The position numbers were made by a program, and so were the translations under genes. A model generated the notes under the pieces. It ran no database searches. It was not told the origin of the DNA and was given only the letters and a program-made list of their open reading frames with translations. This document shows positions 1 to 5,384 of a stretch of 5,384 nucleotides of DNA, piece by piece. How positions within the stretch are numbered: the stretch's first letter is position 1; each line of letters opens with the position of its first letter. This DNA comes from Leptolyngbya sp. SIO4C5 (GTDB lineage Bacteria > Cyanobacteriota > Cyanobacteriia > Phormidesmidales > Phormidesmidaceae): assembly GCA_010671965.1 (NCBI GenBank), contig JAAHIC010000356.1, positions 1 through 5,384 on the forward strand. Direction: 5' to 3'.

Positions 1-106
1 AAGACAGATTCATACAAAATTTCTAGCTTGTATTTTGCCAGATTTGGAAACAGTATATTCTAAATCTGGCAAAATACAAGCTAGAAATTTTGTATGAATC
101 TGTCTT
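1..106. repeat. Perfect 45-bp inverted repeat (long hairpin)
   Basis: The left arm at 1-45 and the right arm at 62-106 are exact reverse complements over all 45 bases, with no mismatch or bulge, around a 16-nt loop at 46-61. The left arm starts at the window edge, so the repeat may be longer. The arms are AT-rich and there is no T-run just after the stem, so it is not a typical intrinsic terminator, which also has a far shorter stem. It ends 84 bp before the start codon of the DUF7689-like gene. Candidate identities are a small non-autonomous element (MITE or fold-back), the remains of an insertion-sequence end, or a sequencing/assembly fold-back artefact. The repeat itself is certain; its nature is not. 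No second copy of the arm was seen elsewhere in the window. Confidence 0.9.
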
Positions 107-190
107 AGTAATTAGCTTTACCCATCCATTATAAATAGTCACTGCTGCTGAGATGAGCGCTAGTTAATTTAGGAATATCATTATAAAGCC

Positions 191-637
191 ATGAATTGGT
201 TTGAAGAGATTTTTCCAAGCTTGGGAAGTGAAAATTTACATCCTGAAATAAGTCCTGAAGATAATCGTTACAATGGAATAGCCTATTCGATAAGTAGAAA
301 GGAAAAAGATCGATATTGGTGGCCTGATCCTTTTGGTATTTATTATTGGCCTAGAGATGTACCTAGAGAAGAAAGCCGACAAGCGTTCATCGAAATGTAT
401 TTTTCTCTAGGCTACGAGTTTTGTGATAATCCTGAGTTAGAGCAAGGAATTGAAAAAGTAGCTATATATGTAGACTCTGAAGGCAAGCCGACTCATGCCG
501 CAAGACAGTCAGAAGATGGTTATTGGGAAAGCAAGATAATTGATGCTGAAGACATACGCCATACCAACCTTGAGTGTTTGCAAGGCGAGATGTTTGGTTC
601 TGTTTGGAGAATTTTACGTCGACGCCGCCGAAGTTGA
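191..637 (+). CDS. DUF7689-like hypothetical protein (148 aa)
   Basis: Function is unknown. The protein resembles small bacterial proteins grouped as DUF7689, judged from remembered family pattern. Family-like parts are an N-terminal segment with an N-x-I-A-Y/W core (residues ~28-32), an aromatic W-W-P stretch then Y-W-P near 43-54, a V-P-R-E-E helix, a Y-E-F-C-D-N-P segment, a K-V-A-I-Y strand followed by P-T-H-A-A-R-Q, a W-x-S-K segment, an E-D-I-x-H-x-x-L-E motif, and a C-terminal G-x-V-x-R-I-L-R-R. No signal peptide or membrane helix is visible, so it is probably cytosolic. The start is fixed: an in-frame TAG lies at 170-172 and ATG 191 is the first start after it. Ribosome binding is weak, with only AGGA at 171-174, 16 nt upstream. 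The C-terminus is an unusual run of five arginines. The gene is AT-rich like its convergent neighbour and stands alone on its strand. That it is coding is fairly sure; family assignment is moderately sure. Confidence 0.82.
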   Translation: MNWFEEIFPSLGSENLHPEISPEDNRYNGIAYSISRKEKDRYWWPDPFGIYYWPRDVPREESRQAFIEMYFSLGYEFCDNPELEQGIEKVAIYVDSEGKPTHAARQSEDGYWESKIIDAEDIRHTNLECLQGEMFGSVWRILRRRRRS

Positions 638-642
638 GATCT

Positions 643-732
643 AAAGCTTATAGGCTGATAGGTCTACTATGCCATATATGTTTAGTAACTAGAGAGATTG
701 ATGTTGAAATCGTCGTTGATCAGCCTAGCTTT
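643..732. repeat. Imperfect inverted repeat across convergent gene ends
   Basis: Bases 643-659 can pair with 719-732: nine contiguous pairs, a 3-nt bulge on the left arm (648-650), then five more pairs. The loop is 59 nt. The right arm contains the stop codon of the pentapeptide gene (720-722), and the loop covers most of the 82-bp gap between the two convergent genes. It could act as a shared 3'-end structure, but the loop is long and neither side has a U-run, so a terminator role is speculative. Nothing else is visible in the gap. Confidence 0.3.
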
Positions 733-1907
733 TGAAGAAATCCATCATCAAATATTGCCTGACTGTAATTTTTGGCTACTTCAACTCTATTCGGGCTCAA
801 TCCCCTAGCGCCGGTGAAGTCAGCTCCTTGAATATCTGCATGATCTAATTTAGCTCCGCTTAAATTGGCACCTCTGAAATTTGCCCTGCTAAGATCAGCG
901 TTACTCAAATCCGCTTCAACCAGTGAAGCATTGGAAAAGTCAACTTGAAAGAGTGAGGTATTTTTCAGAATTGCACCTTCTAGATCAGCTCTCACGAATG
1001 TAGATCTTTGAAGTTGTGCTCCATTAAACTGAGCTTGGATGAGTCGGGCTTTAGTGAAATTGATTTCCTTGACAGGAAGATAGTCTCGCTTTGAGTTGAC
1101 GTTCTGGAAGTTAGAATATCGAAGATCAGCACCACTTAGATTTGTTTCTCCAAGATAAGCTTCCTCAAAGTTAGCACCTCGCAAATTTGCATTTATAAAT
1201 TCAAAGAATCTGAGTTTTCCTCTAGAGAAGTTGACATGGCTGAGATTGATTTTTCTTCCTTTATGGTCATACTTTAGACTGCAACGTCCGACAAAGGATA
1301 AAATTGCTTGGATGTCAGGTGAATTAGGTGTGACATTTAATTCAGATTTAGATGTTTCTATGTTTGATAAATTAGCTCGAATAAAGCAAGTCAACAACTC
1401 TATAATCACCCACTCATCTTTAGGAGATTCTTCTGCTACTCTTTCTAAAGCATAAATAGCTCCTAGTCTGGATTCCAATCTTTCACTTGAGAGTTGTTCA
1501 ATAGCTCGGCTGAATCTCTCGGTAATTTGCTTGTCTTCAGTTGCTTTAAGATTAGCTTCTGCTGTCTTTACATTTCTCCAGGTAAAATATGCTGTAACGA
1601 AAAAGAATATCCCACCTAATGTTTGAATTAAGGTTCCATATATAGCGTTTTCAGCGCTGACTCTATCCTTTTCAAGAGACAGTAAATCCTTTTCAAAGGA
1701 CAATTTGTCATCGATATCTATGTTTTGACTTAAGTATTCTTGCTCTACTAAATTTTGCATCTCCTCAATTTTTGACTTGACTTTGCTGAGGTCATCTTGT
1801 TGGATAGACCATAAAGAGAATAGTAGAGTAGATAAGAGAAAGAAGCATATTGGAATAATAAATTTTCCCTTAAAGAAGCGTTGGAAGGCTTTGTCTTGCT
1901 GTGGCAT
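720..1907 (-). CDS. Membrane-anchored pentapeptide-repeat protein
   Basis: The biochemical role is unknown. From the preferred start (395 aa) the order is: short basic N-terminus; membrane helix 1 at ~16-33; a charged, probably coiled-coil linker at ~34-88; membrane helix 2 at ~90-110; a cytosolic helical segment from ~130 with the E-R-F-x-R-A-I-E-Q-L and L-G-A-I-Y-A-L-E-R patterns often seen before such repeats; then pentapeptide repeats of A(D/N)Lxx type from ~220 to 368, interrupted near 270-280; and a short C-terminal cap. Pentapeptide repeats fold as a right-handed beta-helix that usually acts as a protein-binding scaffold. Expected topology is both ends in the cytoplasm with the linker outside. 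The frame stays open to an ATG at 2120 (466 aa), but its first 71 residues are Pro/Ala/Arg-rich, overlap a membrane-protein-like frame on the other strand and resemble no known domain. I therefore prefer ATG 1905-1907, which puts the first helix 15 residues in. Its ribosome-binding site is weak. Codon use is AT-rich, unlike corA and groL2. Confidence 0.85.
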   Translation of the reverse strand: MPQQDKAFQRFFKGKFIIPICFFLLSTLLFSLWSIQQDDLSKVKSKIEEMQNLVEQEYLSQNIDIDDKLSFEKDLLSLEKDRVSAENAIYGTLIQTLGGIFFFVTAYFTWRNVKTAEANLKATEDKQITERFSRAIEQLSSERLESRLGAIYALERVAEESPKDEWVIIELLTCFIRANLSNIETSKSELNVTPNSPDIQAILSFVGRCSLKYDHKGRKINLSHVNFSRGKLRFFEFINANLRGANFEEAYLGETNLSGADLRYSNFQNVNSKRDYLPVKEINFTKARLIQAQFNGAQLQRSTFVRADLEGAILKNTSLFQVDFSNASLVEADLSNADLSRANFRGANLSGAKLDHADIQGADFTGARGLSPNRVEVAKNYSQAIFDDGFLQKLG

Positions 1908-1950
1908 GTCTTCTATCTCAGAGTAGGACTTTGCATAAAAATCAGTTTCT

Positions 1951-2139
1951 ATGAAGCGTTTTCCTCGAAAGCCAGATCGCCTTTTCTTGCTGCCACTAGA
2001 GATAGTATCTTTAAAGTCCGCTACCCTTGGCTGTTTGGTGATTATTGGACTGTTGGCTCTGGTGTCGGCGTTAGCGATCGCCGCTGGCGGTGGCCTCGCG
2101 GTCTTCAACATCATCACCAAAAGATTGCCTAAAAAATAG
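1951..2139 (+). CDS. Possible small one-helix membrane protein (62 aa)
   Basis: I do not recognise a family. The frame has a basic N-terminus (M-K-R-F-P-R-K-P-D-R), then about 30 hydrophobic residues at ~25-54 rich in Leu, Ile, Ala and Gly with a GGG turn, and a basic tail ending K-R-L-P-K-K. That is the pattern of a single-span membrane protein with charged flanks. ATG 1951 is the first start after an in-frame TAA at 1936-1938; no Shine-Dalgarno is evident. Third-position use in the hydrophobic part (many gcg, atc, gtc, ctg, ggc) resembles corA and groL2 more than the AT-rich pentapeptide gene, and a HIP1 octamer lies inside it. It is antisense to the long version of the pentapeptide gene, and both frames are unlikely to be coding throughout. 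It may be a real small gene, the 3' remnant of a disrupted gene, or a chance shadow. Confidence 0.4.
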   Translation: MKRFPRKPDRLFLLPLEIVSLKSATLGCLVIIGLLALVSALAIAAGGGLAVFNIITKRLPKK

Positions 2140-2215
2140 CGCAGTCATATTTAATAAAGCAAAAATAAGCTTGAGTAATTTTTTGATAATGAACTGAGTT
2201 TCATCAGCGTAAAAA

Positions 2216-2221
2216 ATTATA
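2216..2221 (-). promoter_or_regulatory. Candidate -10 box upstream of pentapeptide gene
   Basis: Read on the minus strand this is an exact TATAAT, in the AT-rich gap after the corA stop codon. No good -35 box sits at 16-18 nt; the nearest TTGAAA is 23 nt upstream. It could drive the pentapeptide gene with a long leader (about 300 nt to the preferred start), or be chance in AT-rich sequence. The rest of the 2140-2254 gap shows no gene and no clear terminator for corA. Confidence 0.22.
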
Positions 2222-2254
2222 GGTTTTAGAAAACAGAATAAGTCTTTCAACACA

Positions 2255-3451
2255 TTATCGCTTTGTGGTTGAAAAATTCTCAAACCAACCGCGTCGCCAG
2301 AAGAAAATACACATGGCGATCGCCACAATTCCCATTACTCCCAGCGTGAGCGGATAGCCATACTGAGCGTCGAGTTCCGGCATATTCCAGGGAGAAGCCT
2401 GAGGATTAAAGTTCATGCCGTAGACTCCGGCAATGAACGTCAGCGGAATAAAAATGGAGGAGATAACCGTCAATAGCTTCATTACCTCGTTCATGCGATT
2501 GCTAACCGAAGATAGATAAACATCCATTAGACTAGAAGCCAGTTCCCGGTAGGTTTCTAAAATATCTAGGACCTGAATAATGTGGTCATAGCAGTCCTGT
2601 AAATATACGCGCACTTCTGGGCTGACCAGGTCATTGGTATCGCGGATCAGACTGTTAATAGCACTCCGCTGTGGCCAAATTGCTCGTCGTAGCGACATCA
2701 GTTCCCGCCGCAGATCGTGGATTTTTTCGATGGTGTGGCGGGTAGGATTTTCAACTACTTCATCTTCTAGTTCCTCAATTAGCTCGCCGTAGTCTTCTAA
2801 AACTGGAAAAAAGCCATCAATAATGGCATCCAACAGGGTGTAGGCCAGATAATCAGCCCGGTGCTGGCGAATAACGCCATGATGTCTGCGAATGCGATCG
2901 CGCACCGGATTAAAACAGTCCAGCTCTGGTTCTTCCTGTACCGTCAGCAAGTAGTATTTGCCTAAAATAAAGCTCACCTGCTCGCTGTAAAAACCTCTAC
3001 CAGAGGGCTTAGGCGTCACCATGCGAGCAATGATCAACAGTTGCTGATCGTACTGCTCCACTTTAGGCCGCTGCGGTACATTCACTACGTCTTCTAGCAC
3101 CAGTGGATGCAGGTTAAAGATTTCGCCAACCTGCCGCAAAACAACTTCGCTCCCTAGCCCCCGCACGTCTAACCAGGAAACCGATTCTGTATCCAAATAG
3201 GGGACACAATCGTAAGGAGCGGCAATATCAAGTCGGACTGCGTGCGCATCGTCGTAGTCAATCAGCACTATTTCTGGCGGTAAAGCGCCTGCTCCAATCG
3301 TGAGCGTACCAGGGCTGCTGCCAGGCAGGTCAAAGTGGTAGTCCAAGTAGGGCGGTTCTTCTTCCGTTTGGTCAACGGCCACAAAGGTTTGAGTCGGCAT
3401 TGGCGGCTGATTGGCAAAGTCGTGGCGATCGCCATTAGAAGAATGAGTCAT
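2255..3451 (-). CDS. corA: Magnesium/cobalt transport protein CorA
   Basis: This is an inner-membrane CorA channel, which works as a pentamer letting Mg2+ (also Co2+, Ni2+) enter down the membrane potential. From the preferred start (398 aa) there is a large cytosolic N-terminal domain with the H-P-L-V-L-E-D and N-x-x-Q-R-P-K-V-E motifs near 115-132. A long stalk helix ends in the D-V-Y-L-S-S-V-S-N segment (~310-318), followed by TM1 at ~326-345, the hallmark GMN at 345-347 (bases 2411-2419), the periplasmic loop motif M-P-E-L at 357-360, TM2 at ~368-385 and a basic tail. Acidic residues matching the cytosolic Mg2+-sensing site of Thermotoga CorA (its D89 and D253) appear as D121 and D286. 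The family is usually 320-400 aa; extra length here is an acidic N-terminal extension of ~80 residues. The frame is open to 3514, but that extension runs through a 14-bp hairpin and is not CorA-like, so ATG 3449-3451 is preferred. The gene lies 119 nt downstream of groL2 on the same strand. Confidence 0.95.
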   Translation of the reverse strand: MTHSSNGDRHDFANQPPMPTQTFVAVDQTEEEPPYLDYHFDLPGSSPGTLTIGAGALPPEIVLIDYDDAHAVRLDIAAPYDCVPYLDTESVSWLDVRGLGSEVVLRQVGEIFNLHPLVLEDVVNVPQRPKVEQYDQQLLIIARMVTPKPSGRGFYSEQVSFILGKYYLLTVQEEPELDCFNPVRDRIRRHHGVIRQHRADYLAYTLLDAIIDGFFPVLEDYGELIEELEDEVVENPTRHTIEKIHDLRRELMSLRRAIWPQRSAINSLIRDTNDLVSPEVRVYLQDCYDHIIQVLDILETYRELASSLMDVYLSSVSNRMNEVMKLLTVISSIFIPLTFIAGVYGMNFNPQASPWNMPELDAQYGYPLTLGVMGIVAIAMCIFFWRRGWFENFSTTKR

Positions 3452-3487
3452 AAATCTGCTCAGCAATATTTCCTTAGCACTAACACA

Positions 3488-3519
3488 AAGAGGTACACAG
3501 CCATAGCCGTGCACCTCTT
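3488..3519 (-). terminator. Hairpin between groL2 and corA (possible terminator)
   Basis: The 32-nt segment folds into a 14-bp stem (12 Watson-Crick and 2 G-U pairs when read on the minus strand) with a 4-nt loop. It starts 51 nt after the groL2 stop codon and ends 36 nt before the preferred corA start. The following bases on the minus strand are T-rich but interrupted by G (TGTGTTAG), so it is not an ideal intrinsic terminator. It may end groL2 transcripts, stabilise their 3' ends, or act in the corA leader. The stem is certain; the role is inferred. Confidence 0.5.
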
Positions 3520-3570
3520 AATTTCGCCTTGAATCTGACGTAGCAGGCGGTCAGTAAAGCAACAGTGGGC

Positions 3571-5246
<1,676 letters not shown>

Positions 5247-5267
5247 ATAGCTCTGCCGTCTAAAACA

Positions 5268-5294
5268 TTAGCACTCTACAACGTTGAGTGCTAA
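5268..5294 (-). promoter_or_regulatory. CIRCE operator (HrcA binding site)
   Basis: TTAGCACTC, nine spacer bases and GAGTGCTAA match the CIRCE consensus exactly in both arms. CIRCE binds the repressor HrcA, which loses activity on heat shock when GroEL is busy, so groL2 should be derepressed by heat. The element lies 32 nt upstream of the start codon, in the expected 5' leader position. Cyanobacterial groESL1 operons usually carry CIRCE, whereas groEL2 loci carry it in some species (Synechocystis) and, as I recall, lack it in others. Confidence 0.96.
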
Positions 5295-5301
5295 CTTCGT
5301 T

Positions 5302-5331
5302 AGATTAGCTTCCAAAGCGGGGGCGGTTTAA
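5302..5331 (-). promoter_or_regulatory. Candidate sigma-70-type promoter of groL2
   Basis: On the minus strand a -35-like TTAAAC (5326-5331) is followed after 18 nt by a -10-like TAATCT (5302-5307). This would place the transcript start near 5295, so the CIRCE would cover about +1 to +27, a normal arrangement for HrcA repression. Both boxes are imperfect and the assignment is inferred from spacing and the CIRCE position. The remaining 5332-5384 shows no gene. Confidence 0.45.
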
Positions 5332-5384
5332 GTCGCGATAACCGATCCTTGGGGGAGTAGGGGGAGATGTGTTGTTGAACAATG

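Noticed and set aside
1..106. CRISPR repeat or ordinary intrinsic terminator
   Set aside because: There is one inverted pair only, with no direct repeats and spacers, and the stem is far too long with no terminal U-run for a standard terminator.
107..190. Promoter for the gene at 191 (TATAAA at 130-135 or 182-187)
   Set aside because: No suitable -35 box lies at proper spacing, and such hexamers are expected by chance in AT-rich DNA.
1231..1455. 74-codon plus-strand frame inside the pentapeptide gene
   Set aside because: It is antisense to clear pentapeptide-repeat coding sequence, with no ribosome-binding site or recognisable domain.
2071..2328. 85-codon minus-strand frame spanning the end of corA and the gap after it
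   Set aside because: Its first part overlaps corA in another frame and its last part overlaps the antisense frames around 2071-2139; the composition is incoherent and no domain is recognisable.
3452..3514. 21-codon N-terminal extension of corA
   Set aside because: It runs through the intergenic hairpin, has no resemblance to CorA N-termini, and a plausible ATG lies at 3449-3451.
5351..5384. Start of a divergent plus-strand gene after the G-rich stretch
   Set aside because: ATG 5367 meets a stop after three codons, and the other possible starts run off the window within a few codons, so no gene can be supported.

Overview
The window looks like chromosomal DNA from a cyanobacterium. The basis is five copies of the octamer GCGATCGC (HIP1, a cyanobacterial signature), a chaperonin of the cyanobacterial GroEL2 type under a perfect CIRCE operator, and a membrane-anchored pentapeptide-repeat protein of a style common in cyanobacteria. 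Genus cannot be named from the sequence alone.

Layout, left to right. Positions 1-106 form a perfect 45-bp inverted repeat around a 16-nt loop; it may continue beyond the left edge. A plus-strand gene at 191-637 encodes a 148-aa DUF7689-like protein of unknown function. It converges on a minus-strand pentapeptide-repeat gene (720 to about 1907, open to 2120) whose product has two predicted membrane helices, a charged linker and a C-terminal pentapeptide solenoid. Antisense to the doubtful 5' extension of that gene lies a 62-codon plus-strand frame (1951-2139) that reads like a one-helix membrane protein. Then come two minus-strand housekeeping genes: corA (2255-3451), a magnesium/cobalt channel with its GMN and MPEL motifs, and groL2 (3571-5235), a complete 60-kDa chaperonin with a GGM tail. 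A 14-bp hairpin separates groL2 from corA. Upstream of groL2 are a Shine-Dalgarno sequence, a CIRCE (5268-5294) and a plausible promoter. No groES lies in the 149 bp before the window ends, so this is the lone groEL2 locus rather than groESL.

The window has two compositional halves. The left ~2 kb is AT-rich, lacks HIP1 and holds the palindrome, the DUF7689 gene and the pentapeptide gene; it looks accessory or recently acquired. From about 2000 onward the DNA is richer in GC, carries all five HIP1 sites and encodes core functions.

The genes do not form an obvious pathway. groL2 should be heat-inducible through HrcA/CIRCE. corA and the pentapeptide gene lie downstream on the same strand and could receive readthrough, but the hairpin and the gaps (119 nt, then 347 nt to the preferred start) argue for at least partly separate units. 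I found no convincing new multi-gene system. The most unusual items are the long perfect palindrome and the antisense small membrane frame over the pentapeptide gene's 5' end.
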